Shown here: positions 1 through 10,543 of the stretch, in pieces | Position numbering within the stretch: the stretch's first letter is position 1 | Layout: the number at the start of each line of letters is the position of its first letter | Assembly: GCA_015501055.1 (NCBI GenBank) | Contig: JADNYV010000140.1 | Coordinates: 1 to 64,000 of the forward strand | Reading direction: 5' to 3' | From: Mucidula mucida | Taxonomy: Eukaryota > Basidiomycota > Agaricomycetes > Agaricales > Physalacriaceae | DNA: 64,000 bases | The notes under the pieces: generated by a model | What the model was told of the DNA's origin: nothing | The model's input: only the letters and a program-made list of their open reading frames with translations | Database searches by the model: none | Translations under genes and position numbers: made by a program

Positions 1-8
1 TGTCTATG

Positions 9-539
9 TGTTATGAATCGCCATATTTTTACATTTCCAATCTTATCATATCTTATTGGGGGGCTTGTCTTATCCACCAACGGACTGTTTCATCATCTGT
101 TTTGTCACCGATCATACTCCTTTTCATTACCGAAGCCGTGCTCATGTCGGACACACACCCAACACATGGATGACATCATACATGCCGATACCTCATGGAC
201 TCCCCATTGTATACACACTACTGACACCCGTAGCACACATGGTTGTTTCAGTATTATTACTTACATGCAGTTACCACTTGTATTTAATGGTTTCACAGCC
301 TAGTAGCATACAACACTGGGTCAAGGGCGTGGAGTTATCCCTAGCGGAAACATGTATGGACAAGGAGTCCCAAACACAGGCTTACTAGTATATAAGCAGT
401 AGTATAGTATCATTGTACTTTAGTTCTGATCTCGTTTATACACCTGGCCTAGCCTAGTCTTACGAACGGGAACACTTCTTTTCCTTAAGTCTCTCTGTGG
501 TACCTGGTTTAGCTTTGTAGCTATAGTCAGTCGGTAACA
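9..539 (+). repeat. Gypsy-1 5' LTR
   Basis: Begins TGTTATGAATCG and ends GTAACA. It contains TATATAA at 389-395 and a probable R start at 421. The same LTR recurs at 15818, 28185, 34161, 38646, 39750 and 54552. A recurring open frame of about 96 codons inside the LTR has no domain and is unlikely to be a gene. Confidence 0.95.
389..432 (+). promoter_or_regulatory. LTR promoter: TATA box and inferred transcript start
   Basis: TATATAA at 389-395 lies about 31 bp upstream of tagttctgatct (421-432), the inferred 5' end of the transcript. In the 3' LTR the same site (16229-16240) reads tagttccgatct, the exact reverse complement of the primer-binding site at 542-553. The start site is inferred from spacing and this complementarity. 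Confidence 0.6.
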
Positions 540-1138
540 GAAGATCGGAACTACTTTCTACCACCTACCACACATCCCTGATCGTTGATTGGCACTTCGC
601 TGTTTGATTATCGCACATTCCTCTATCCCCTTTCCTGTTTACAGATCGACGGATTCCTAATTCCAGCGCACGTCCGCATACATGTGTATTGGTCCCAGTA
701 GCGCCGGCTAACAGTTAGAGATAACTGCCTTGGGTGCTGGAAGTTAGCCGCTCTCACGAGAACAAACTTTTGGCAGTTGCACTTCAGTGGGCGCTGTTTA
801 CGGGTCAACCCCCGTTCCCAGGAAAACTTCGGCTTACCTCACACCAGAGGGACGTCGGCTGGGCAATTGCAAACTTGTGACGAGCTCTTGGGCTCCGTAG
901 ATACATAGTCAGTAGTTGGTAAAATAGCGTAGACAGTTACAATACCTACCTACTTTACTTACTTTACGATACACATCATCATTCCCCACCCTACCAAGTC
1001 CTGGATTCTATTTCAGATCTAGGTGACTCCTCCTTATTCATCCAAACCTCTATTCCCCCACCCATTTCATCCAAATCCGCATCACCCATATTACCACTTT
1101 CACCCTTTCACTCTCCAATCTCATCACCCCGATTCACC
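540..1138 (+). other. Gypsy-1 untranslated leader
   Basis: About 600 bp between the 5' LTR and the gag start. Apart from the self-primer site I see no gene. The sequence recurs as the leader of Gypsy-2, Gypsy-3 and Gypsy-4, so it belongs to the element. Confidence 0.8.
542..553 (+). other. Self-primer binding site (Tf1/sushi type)
   Basis: agatcggaacta lies two bases after the LTR end. It is the exact complement of the probable first bases of the element's own transcript (16229-16240 in the 3' LTR). This is the arrangement of Tf1/sushi elements, which prime reverse transcription with the 5' end of their own mRNA rather than a tRNA. The same pairing exists in Gypsy-2 (34147-34158 with 34266-34277). 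Confidence 0.65.
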
Positions 1139-1277
1139 ATGTCCAACAAAGCACCCGAAACCGCTCATCACGCACCCGCTCATCATGCCGATGTCAAAAC
1201 CAAAGGCCAATCTCTTGTCAACAAGCCTTATGGCTATGACGGGGACAAGGCCAAGTACAAGAGCTGGTGGCGATCCA
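1139..1277 (+). pseudogene. gag: Gypsy-1 gag, N-terminal piece
   Basis: Starts at the ATG at 1139 (MSNKAPETAHH...) and runs to SLVNKPYGYDGDKAKYKSWW, a stretch conserved in all four Gypsy copies here. It stops where KDZ-1 is inserted. The last seven bases, cgatcca, are repeated at 11083-11089 as the target duplication, after which gag resumes in the corresponding frame. Confidence 0.9.
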
Positions 1278-1816
1278 CACCCTATACTGTACCTATATAA
1301 TAATACAGGCCTCTGATAAGAGGGCATTGTATTGCAATATAGGCTCTAATTATAATTGCTACTGAAGCGGACTTGTATTATAATACAGGGGGGTCCGTAT
1401 TATGATACGGGTCCCCCTGCCTAATATAGCGGGTGGGGGCGGCACAGGGGGTGAGGCCCGCTGTGCCGTGATGCCGAATGTAGTCAGCAATGCTCGCACT
1501 CGGGCATTCCCGAGCAATCACGGGGATGGCCAAATCCGGATGCGCCCCGCTCCCGCTCCCCTCCCTGGCGCGCACGCCACATTCCAGCACCACCCATTTC
1601 AGTGGAGATTGCAATCACTCAGAATTCGCCTCTGATTGCAATGCCATGCGCGTCTGTAGCACATCTCGGGGTGGGCAGCAGGCGGTGACCGGGCATTCCC
1701 GAGAAGTCACGGGGATGTTCGAATCCGGATGCGTCCCGCTCCCGCTCACCTACCCAGTGCGCGCGCCACATTCTGGCCACCACAAATTTAATGTCAGCGA
1801 ATGCATGTAAAGAATC
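1278..1816 (+). repeat. KDZ-1 left terminal inverted repeat (539 bp)
   Basis: Matches the reverse complement of 10544-11082 at every place I compared, and a 106-codon frame inside it has the same translation at both ends. It starts CACCCTATACTG and ends at ...taaagaatc, after which the two sides diverge. It holds AT-rich outer sequence, then GC-rich repeat units that continue inward. Confidence 0.95.
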
Positions 1817-1990
1817 CGCCCCGGGGAACAGTATTGGCAGACTTCCGGGCTACATCTCGCGTGAGTAATGGCTGCACATCGGGCATCACCGACAGATCAC
1901 GGGATGTTCACATCCGCGGTGCGCGCCGCCCTCGCTCACCTACCAGCGCGCACCCCGCACTCTGACCTCACCAAATCCTACATTCTGGAC
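1500..1990 (+). repeat. Subterminal tandem repeats of KDZ-1
   Basis: Three diverged units of roughly 190 bp begin near 1500, 1688 and 1878. Each opens with cgggcat then (t/c)(a/c)ccga, followed by tcacgggg or tcacggga, then a cgctc(a/c)c stretch and a gcgc-containing block. Units 1 and 2 lie in the inverted repeat; unit 3 lies just inside the left end only. Such arrays are plausible transposase binding sites, but that role is inferred. Confidence 0.7.
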
Positions 1991-2164
1991 AAGGCGTCCA
2001 GGATCTGTTGCATTCGTAGTCAATTAATAGCAGTGCTTTTGGCGCTTTTGCGGCACATTATCGGTACCTCCGTCATTTGCCTAATCGGGCACCTCGCCGC
2101 TTTGTTCACTGAGACTTGTTTTCGCGCTGTTTGCACAATGTGACACAAACAGTTTGCTGCTCAT

Positions 2165-5100
2165 TTACACCTCTGCTACATCCAAATCATCCTGGTTACT
2201 ATCACCGCCGTCTTCTTCCTCTTCCAGTTCAACCTCTACAACACGTGATACCGGGAGGCCAGCCAAAAGCTCCTGACCGAGTGCGCGGATTCCCATCCAA
2301 TGACTCTCCAGATCGTCTGCCACGCTATCTTGAATACTAGCCTGTTCCGCCGCAAAGGCGGAAAGACCCTGTTGACACTTAGCATTTAGTCCGGCGCGCT
2401 GCTGCCGGCCACGCTCCCGCCAAATTTCAGCATTCCACCGGCGATACACAATCACGCGACGCATCTCTTCCAATAGAAGTTCCACTTCCTCCTCCCAGCG
2501 CATCTTCCGCGCGCGAGCCTTGCACCACTCAATCTTGAGGGCTGTGCAAAATTGACTGAGCAAAATGGTAAGATTTGAAACAAAGCTTACCTTCATGAAT
2601 CACCGGGTCGTTGTTGCGTGTGGCGACGCTCAGACTATCGATGGGATCGGCGTAGCTATACCAAATCCACGATAGTTGGCGGCGACCCTCACCCTGAGAA
2701 ACCACCGCGCCTTCACTCGAGGGACCGGCAATCAGCTCATCAATGAAGCCTTGCTCTGCCAAAATGCGCCTCTCGGCAATCTCCTCTGCGGTCAGCAAGC
2801 GTTCATTCATACCCCTGACATCGACGTCATTCAAGACGCGTAATTCACGCTCCCAATCTCCGTGTTTGCGAAGGCGAAACAGCGCATTCCGGGCCCAGCG
2901 ATAACAAAGTTTGCTGAGGTATATGCTGACCTGGACCTTGCGTTGTACCCCCTCAGCACGAGTTGTTGGATTTTGACCGGTCACATTTCGGACAGTGAAA
3001 AGATGGCCGGCAGACCGTGTACGCAATCCTCGACGCAGGGATTCTAGAGCATCCCGGCATTCTGCTTCCCGAAGCCGAGTCTCGGCATGCGCCAAACCCA
3101 CGACACACGCGCGAGGAAGTTCCCGATCGGCCTCACGGAGTTCCGAAGGCAGAAACAGCTTTGTTTCCTCCGGCAGCACAGAAGCGGGGGAGTCGAGGAC
3201 TTTTTTCTGATCATCAGTTAAGTATTCTTTGAACATGGGCATGAATGAGAGCTGGAGGCGACGGAATCTTTTGAGATCACGGAGGATAACATTTCGTTGA
3301 CGTTCCACATCGAGTGCCTGGTAAGTGGTTCCAGACCGGCGGACCTTGATCTCCCAAGCGAGCCCGCGTCTACATGAGACATCAAGATTAATATTCACAG
3401 GCTCTAGCAGTAATATCTCAATTTACTCACTGTTTCTCTTCGATTTCCAGTCCGAGAGCGAGGAAAAGACTCATGCTCGACTCATGTGAGACAGACCCAT
3501 TCTGTAGAGTTGTTTTCTCCTCCTGAGCCAGCTGCAATTGGACATCTCTCATTGTCTCCTTGTTCTGTAAACGTGGCTCGTATGGGCAGGGCTGTGAGTG
3601 ATCCTGATCCCAGAGTAAAACTTCCCGCTCCCAAGTCTTCACGGCCTCGTTACCACAGAAGGTTACCATTCCGGCGTTGAAATCTTTGAACTCCCTGGCG
3701 TGTGTACGCGCTTCTCGAATCGCTTCTGCGAGACGCGCGAGAAGGACACGTCCTATAACAATCAGATTGATCATATTGACTCAAGTAACGATGACATACG
3801 AAACGACTTGACAACACGATAATTGTGCGCGCCGAAAATGTCATCAAGGGTGTCCTTACGGGCCCCTGGACCCATCATTTTTGTCTGGGCTGCTGCTCGA
3901 TTACTCTGCGCCCAGTTCTCCTCAATCGTTTCACCGTGTGTTCTTCCGACCCCCACAAGAAAGTTGAATGAGTACAGAGCGTGGCATTGCACCTTGAATA
4001 AGCTCAATATCTATCAAACACATGCCGGCAGAAGTAACATACACGATGCGCCCACAAATGAAACTTAGGCACACAGAAGCGAACTCGGTTGGGATCAAAA
4101 TTGAGACGCCACTGTAAAGGTAGCTGCGTGAGACGATCCGGAAAATGTACGCCCCAGATGCAGACAATGTCGTACGACAGGACCAGATCCAGTCTCGAAT
4201 TGTCGCCACCCATTGAGATTGCCACTAGAGGATCGACGTTGCAAAACCTAACCGAATCAGGTCAGCTGCCAAGAGAATCAGTCCCAAACATACCGTTCAC
4301 CGCGCTGGAGGTCACCCATGCCGTTTGGCCGCCAAACACCGTGTCGCGAGCAAGTAACACCGGCAATGCCAGTGGTCCGGAGACCCTTGGCATTCTTCAA
4401 ATCCGCCAAGAAAGTGGCCTCATTTGATGTCAGATGCGGATGAACGGGGTAATTAGAAAAGGAATACCTTGAAGCCCGAACAAGTTGCCATGTCCTCCTG
4501 GCTAACAAAAGAACGAACGTGTTCATTGTATGGTGCTTGTTCAACAAAAAAGGCCCATCCATCCCCGAGAGGAGGGTCTCGTTCTGCTGTGGATACCACA
4601 GCGTTGCGCAAGCGAAAGTTGGCATCAATTGCCAGGAAAAGGATATAGATGAACCTAGTCAGGTACGTCAGATCATCCTGAACTTGGCAATATAGACTGA
4701 CGTACTTTTTCTCCGCCGATATGGATTCCCAATCTGGCGGAAGATTTCTACTTGGGTGAGGACAGGCAGGGCACGCAACCACGAGTTCGCCTAGGGCGGT
4801 GCCGGAAACGCCGGAAGAGGTGTGTTCCCTACCCGCGCGCTTCAGTAATTTGAGGTGCCGCCATTGGCGGATGCTACGAAGAAGGACCTGGTAGCGTTGA
4901 GGGGGAGAGCATAATGTGCGATGCTCGGTCATCGTCTCCAGGGCTTTCCACAGGTCCCAAGCTGGTAGTTTACCGAGACAGTTCAAATTGTGAAAGAGCC
5001 GAAGTAGACTGAAGGTCGAAGCTGTGCGAGGCTCTCGGGGAGTTGATGGATACCACGAGCCCCGAAGCAGTTGGATGTAACCCTGAGCAGCGGCCGAGCA

Positions 5101-5926
5101 ACCACAGAAGTAGAGATTTAGAGAGTGTATACCGTTCGTGTGTAGGACCGTGAACGAATTAGTCGTTCTGATTGGCAGCGGGCAGCGCTTGCCAGCGGGA
5201 TGACCCAATTGAACAACCGCGCCAATCTCCCTCAACGAGCTCGGTTCAAAAACGTTCCGTTCCATTTCTATCAGTATACGTAGGGTTGAGTAATCAGTTT
5301 AAGCATGAAGTGATGACATACCTCGATCCAATGCAGGGGTAACATCGCATGTAGGGAAACACAGCAGTCCGAACAGACCAAACCCGCTGCATGGCATTCA
5401 TTCTCGCAGCAGCGATATATCGCCGGATTAGAGATGTCATCAGTCGAACACCGAGAGCAAATCTCCAAGTTATCGCCACAGCCATCCAACCTGAGAAGTT
5501 CCTGCAAGTATAAGTCTCGATAAGGGCGCCACGTTAACATTGGATTATCCTACAATAAGTTGTGAGTAGACGTGGATTCAAGAGGCACGACACACTTACG
5601 CTGTTTATGTTTCGTGACTTGACGCGGATAACAATGCCATGATCGGCCGGGGTGGCGTTGCTCTCTAACTCTGTGTCAACATTCTCCCCCAGCAAGTAAG
5701 AGAACCCGTCCACAGAGTCTGCAAGAGCGGCGGCATGCAGATCCTCCTGCTCTTCAAAAGGCGGAGGCTCCGGTAGACTTGCGACGTCCTCGACACGTCG
5801 CTCTTTCCAAACTGTGCGACGCCCATCAGCAGATACATCCAAGGTGAGAGCGGCGGGAACGCGAGCTTGAGCGCGTTCAGACGCGATGAAAGTGACGTCT
5901 TTGCCCTTTTTGCCGCGGGGATTCAT
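2165..5926 (-). CDS. KDZ-1 transposase with CxC2 cysteine cluster
   Basis: A multi-exon gene for about 1,000 residues. Exon 1 (5926-5600, MNPRGKKGKD...) is an acidic N-terminus. Exon 2 (5549-5322) holds the CxC2-like cluster of CxxC and CC pairs ending in H...P.HWIE. Later exons give REIGAVVQLGH, then the RNase H-like core with DANFRLRN (near 4610), SYDIVCIW (near 4170), VPKFHLWAH (near 4065) and GVGRTHGETIEENW (near 3940), the D, D, E landmarks of KDZ transposases. The C-terminus has a coiled-coil-like WCKARARKMRWEEEVELLLE stretch and an acidic tail. After the exon 3 acceptor the frame fits the family only if one T is added to a five-T run near 5250, so a 1-base deletion or sequence error is suspected. 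Other introns are canonical. It should cut and join the CACCCTAT ends. Confidence 0.88.
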
Positions 5927-6413
5927 GTGTGGTGAGCTTCAGAGAGTTTGATATCGCCAAGAGGGGGGACTCGAAATGTGGTGTTGTCACTAGATAGAAT
6001 TAGTATTGTCGGTCTCTTATAAACCGTGTTCAAGAGTTGACGACAATAACGGATTTGGGATCTAACAGAATCATCACGTCAAGGATCGCACAAAATGATG
6101 TGATTTGTAGTCGTAGTATCCTACCATGCGATGCAAGATGGTACACGAGCGAAGTGATACATACGGGCAAAACCAAAATTCACAGGACGCCGAACATCGT
6201 ACTTGGTAAGATCTCTCAACATGACAGATGGAGTATTGCCACGATGCACGCGTTACGCATGGAAAGGGCAGAAAACAAAGCATGTGAGGCAGAGGTTAGC
6301 ATGAGGGAAGAGAATCAGATGAGGGATCGAGGTTCGACAGTGCACATGATACGAAATCAGTAAGCGATCATATCGATCTCTGGCACTTACCGTCATAATC
6401 CTCTTCTCGGCTC
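5927..6413. promoter_or_regulatory. Divergent intergenic region of KDZ-1
   Basis: About 490 bp between the transposase start (minus strand) and the start of the viroplasmin-like gene (plus strand). No convincing coding sequence is seen. The head-to-head layout, repeated in KDZ-2, suggests a bidirectional promoter; no single motif was identified. Confidence 0.4.
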
Positions 6414-7161
6414 ATGTCTACGGGCTCATCCAGCGATTCAGACGACACCATCCACGCGGCTTCACCTACGATCCCGCAATATCCTCGCATTTGCCTGCCA
6501 CAGTGGACGTATAATGTCGGTGATAAACCGCGAGAAGAACACCAAGAACTTTTTCTAGTGCGACGTGGATCAATGGTTGGAGTTTTTTCCACTCGGTGCG
6601 TCCCGGTTATTCTCCGCAGTCGATTAGACTAATCAGACAGTAGCCTACTTGCCGACCGCGTCATTGGTGGTCGAAAAGGCGGGGCCTACGATGTCTGCAC
6701 ATCCTGGGACGAATGCGTAAAGCAATGGCAACTACTCTGCAGGCAGGGGGAACTCGATCCTCACGACTGTCCAGACACCATCTCTGACCCGGAACCCGTC
6801 CCACTCCGCCGGCGCAAGCCTTTCCCCACTTTCATCTGCAAGCCTTTCCCGCCAGTCATCTCCAGACCCGTGTCTTTGCCGGTATCACCCAACCACGACC
6901 TCAACGAATTCTCTCCTCCCCAGTATGACAGTCCTGCTTCGACTACGCGCTATGCTCTCTATGTCGACGGGAGCCGCGCTGTGAATATATACGCCGATCT
7001 GTGCGTTTCTTTCCTTATCTTTTCAATCACCGTCTGACCGTCTCATCATATCCAGAGCCGACGCAGAACAGGCCTTGTCCGATTGCCTTGCACGGGGCTC
7101 TTCGGCGCATTTGCGTGTAGCTCCAACATTGGCAGAGGTTCTCCCTCCAGATTTACGATAA
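6414..7161 (+). CDS. KDZ-1 viroplasmin / RNase H1 N-terminus-like protein
   Basis: Three exons joined by introns that follow ...GVFST (gtgcgt...cag, near 6598-6642) and ...NIYADL (gtgcgt...ccag, near 7000-7056), both phase 2. The first part, LFLVRRGSMVGVFST followed by a V.GG...SWDECVKQW block, resembles the small beta-sheet domain of RNase H1 N-termini and caulimovirus viroplasmin, which binds RNA/DNA hybrid or double-stranded RNA. The middle is Pro-rich and probably disordered. The end (RYALYVDGSRAVNIYADL then ADAEQAL) may be a second, shorter unit of this type. KDZ-2 has a homologue (47644-46637) with both introns at matching sites. The domain is clearer in that copy; function in transposition is unknown. 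The start is the first in-frame ATG. Confidence 0.65.
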
Positions 7162-7338
7162 ACACGACCTAGCGACGAATACATTTAATTTTCCTTCCAT
7201 ACAGTGTGAGCACTCTGTTTGAGCACTCCACGTGGCCGACGCTTCGCCTACCGCCTACCCTATTTCCCATTCCTGTCCCTGTCTCATTCCCAAATCTTAC
7301 CCACTGTCTGAGCCGCACACACAAAAATCCGTACCGCA

Positions 7339-10086
7339 ATGCCACGTCCAAAAGCTAATCCCAACAAACGTGGTCGCAAACCTTGGATTTTCGGAACCAA
7401 GGCCGCGTTCTTTGCCCCCGCAAAGGAAGAATGGACCGAGTCCTGCAAAGCCAAGACGAATGCGCAGTGGTCACGCCTTATGGCCATTCGGTACTACATC
7501 GCATACGGAGATTTGAACCCAATGGTGCGTTCATGCCTTCGAGCGGCATTGTCTTGCTGACAGCTCCCCAGGACGACCTCGAAGCAACACCGCCCATGCC
7601 CACGGACAGTCAAGTTGCGCAGTGGGAGCAAAATTTCGCCCAGGAGATTGCTACCCTCCCTTCGGAAGGGGCAAAAAAGCGTGAAGATGAAGTCAATGCC
7701 CAGGCCAAGGCACGTCACTACCCACTTCCCGTGTACGCGGTCTTACACACATTATAGAAAATTTTAGGCTGGTATCGACACACGTACGGGAACTCCAAGG
7801 ACAAGAAGGACGAAGGCATCATCGAGGCCATGATCACCAATATGGACGGGACCAAGGACAAGCCACGGCGCACCCAACTCGTCCAAATGTACACCAACGT
7901 CCACTGGGAGAAAGGGTTGCAGCTTGCCGTCAAGGAGGAGTACAATTCCGTCATTGCAGCTGCCAACGCCGCCTTCGCGGAAGCTCTCGAGGCCGATCCC
8001 AACGCGACTCGCCCCGACCCCGAACCCTATCTTTCTATCCAACGTCGTGTCGTCAACGCAAAGTGGAACCAGGAATCGGAAACCGTACGCGAGGAGACCA
8101 AGCGCATGGTCGACGAGAAATGGAAGCAGGATACCGCCAATTACGAGGCAATGAAGGCGGAAACCGCCACACCGGCTAGATATCAGAAGTAAGCCATTTT
8201 CTTCATTCTCTTGTCACCACTCATTTCCCTCAGTGCTCTCGACAAAGGCGCCGCGTACTTGCAACGCGTGGCGGATACCGTTGCCTCCCACATGGGTATG
8301 GTCTGCACCATATTATTGTGCGGACCCATCGCTGAGCATGACGGTCGTATCGAGTGTCGAGGGTATGTCTTCATTCCTTTCTATTCGTGTCAGACTCTCA
8401 GTTTCACTTAGCATTCACTCTGGTCGGACATTCGCATCTGGTGTCAAATGGAACGAGCACGACGCCGCTGGATACCAGAATGTTGAAGATATCATGATTA
8501 GATTTGGAATGAAATGCTTCAGTACGTGTTTATTTGGCTTCTACGAGCGAGCGACTAAATATGTCGTAGCGGAGGCTGAGATTGCGAGCCGCGCCATGGG
8601 AACGTCAACAGAGACGACACCAAAGACGGCACCGACCTCTGGTACCACAGCGGACGCTCCCAACGAAGACGCTGGCACTCCGCCCTCCACAGCGCCATCG
8701 AGGCCATTGGCATCGGAACGACCACTCAACGAGGAGTTCAAGACGTTACTCGAGCTCCTCCCCGATGCAGCGCGCCGTGACTGTCTAGCAGAGCTCCACG
8801 CAATGCCGAATATATCGTTCGAACGCGAGATGAACATCGCGTATGCTCATTCCCGGCTCATTGCAATCATGCCCGGCTCCCCCTTGAACAGCCAGTCCTT
8901 CCTGCATAAGTACATGCCGAAGGTACGCGGGGAGAAGAATCCGTGGCACATAGCGCTATTTGGGAACCAGGAGAGCGAGGGCAGTGACTCGGAGGAGGAC
9001 GACACCGCCGGCGCTCCTGCCGCCGTTCCCATTGTTGGTCCTGCTGACGCTTTTGTCGATGCTCCGCCCGCCGCTTCTACCACCGCTCCGCCCGCCGCTT
9101 CTACCGCCGCTCCTACCGCCGCTCCTGCCACCGCTTCGCCCGCCGCTCCTACCGCCACTCCTGCCACCGCTTCGCCCGCCGCTCCCATCGTTGATCCCGC
9201 TCCTGTTGAAACTTCTACTGCCGTCAATGTCACCAGTCCAACTCCGGCGGCTGTCGAAGTCTTTCCCAATCCTGCTCCCACTCCACTTAACATCTCGGAT
9301 CCTCCATCCCTAGCCAATGTTGACGATTCCACGCCGACAGTCAGCGCCGATGACAAATTCATTGCCCCTCTTACAGAGATGCATGTCGACGATGAGCTTC
9401 GTGATGATGTCGACACACTCCACTGGGACCAGGTGGACAAGTCAAAATTTTGGCCAGAACTTAAGCAGGCATTCGACGCCTTTCGGCGAGGTTCCGCATG
9501 GGGAACAGTTTGGATTAGCTTGATCGACTCCCTCTTGGTCTTCGAGGAGATGGCTGGATTCGTCGACGATGGCAAGACCAAATTAGCCACGGACCATCGT
9601 CCATCGGTCGTTGCAGATTTTATGCGCCTACGACGTAATTGGGCTAAGAAGTGGCCCGTCGGCGATCTCAACGACTTCGTTCCATCGTTCTGGAAATGGT
9701 GGCGCTCACTCCAGCCGACTACCCGGATTCATGAGGATCGGCTCATCAAGCCAGATTTTGTCAATTGGGACGGTCTTCAGGACAAATCGGGCAGGAACGG
9801 AATCACTCTTGTCATCGGGGTCTTACTGTGGTGGGGAGAGGCTGTGTCCGATCTCACGGATGTTGCAGGTTCGGCGCAGCGCGAAAACTGGGTTCTCGCT
9901 GTTACTGATGTGACGTGGGCCTTGGACAACATGATACGCAACGCCACATTTCGGAAGGTATCCAAGACCGCCTCTGCATCGACATCAGTAAAGCGCACTT
10001 CCACCGAAGCTGATGTCGACAAGGAGAATGATCCGGTAGCCAAGGCAAGTACTGATTCCCTTAAACGTTTCTCTAAACTCATGTAA
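7339..10086 (+). CDS. KDZ-1 long companion protein, function unknown
   Basis: About 860 residues with several introns. The N-terminus (MPRPKANPNKRGRKPW, then GTKAAFFAPAKEEW) is basic. A block with GWYRHTYG, YTNVHWEKG and IQRRVVNAKW follows, then GMVCTILLCGPIAEHDGR and a long low-complexity Pro/Ala/Thr tract (about 9030-9240). The C-terminal region contains FWKWWRSLQP, PDFVNWDGLQ, GRNGITLVIGVLLWWGE. The KDZ-2 companion (46441-43760) shares these blocks in the same order: WVHGTKKMFF, YTNVYWE, VQRRVVKAEF, GIVCSILMAAL, MWWKSAQP, GRNGFALVLASLLWWGE. I recognise the pattern from unnamed agaricomycete proteins but no functional domain. The end is uncertain: a GC-AG intron near 10045 would move the stop to about 10126. 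Confidence 0.75.
9030..9240 (+). repeat. Pro/Ala/Thr-coding imperfect repeats
   Basis: In-frame repeats of units like gctcc(t/g)(g/a)ccgcc encoding AP, PAAST and TAP runs within the companion protein. Probably a flexible linker between its N- and C-terminal conserved parts; prone to slippage. Confidence 0.8.
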
Positions 10087-10543
10087 TTTCACAACAGCGA
10101 TTGAGGAGAAAGACTGCCAACTGACCAACTACATCCGCGCACATCCAGCGCATTTCTTACTCTATAGATTTCAGGTATCGATAGATATTTACTTAGACAT
10201 GTCCCGCTGCCATTGTAATAAATTCATATTGATTGGGCACGACGCCCGCCCTTCACGCTCATTACAGCGATTTGCCCGCCAGCACGAGCGTAGATTTCCA
10301 AATTGGGAAATCTGATGCACTTGGATGACAAGTCCCTCAAAAATGCTCTAATTCGTGTCTGGGCACGGTTCGTTGCCCAGTACACAGACAGGACTACTAA
10401 GAGTGATAGGATAGTGAGCAGAAAATAGGTTTTTTGGGGCTGAACGCATTTGCTGGAGATCAGCGGTGTCGGATCGGGGTCGGATTCGAACTAGCGTGCG
10501 GGGAATTTGAGATGTAGCCCGGTATTCTGAGGCGGATGGGGCA
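10087..10543. other. KDZ-1 right-side spacer
   Basis: About 457 bp between the companion gene and the right inverted repeat. No supported gene. Confidence 0.5.

Noticed and set aside
13..303. Recurring 90-110-codon open frames inside every LTR (MNRHIFTF... and overlapping)
   Set aside because: They lie wholly in LTR sequence upstream of the TATA box, overlap one another in different frames and have no domain; shared only because the LTR is repeated.
1490..1810. Identical 106-codon frames at both ends of KDZ-1
   Set aside because: They lie in the inverted repeats and are identical because the DNA is; GC-rich repeats without protein features.
8847..9671. 274-codon minus-strand frame in KDZ-1
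   Set aside because: Antisense shadow of the companion gene; its Ala/Val/Gly runs mirror the Pro/Ala-coding repeats.
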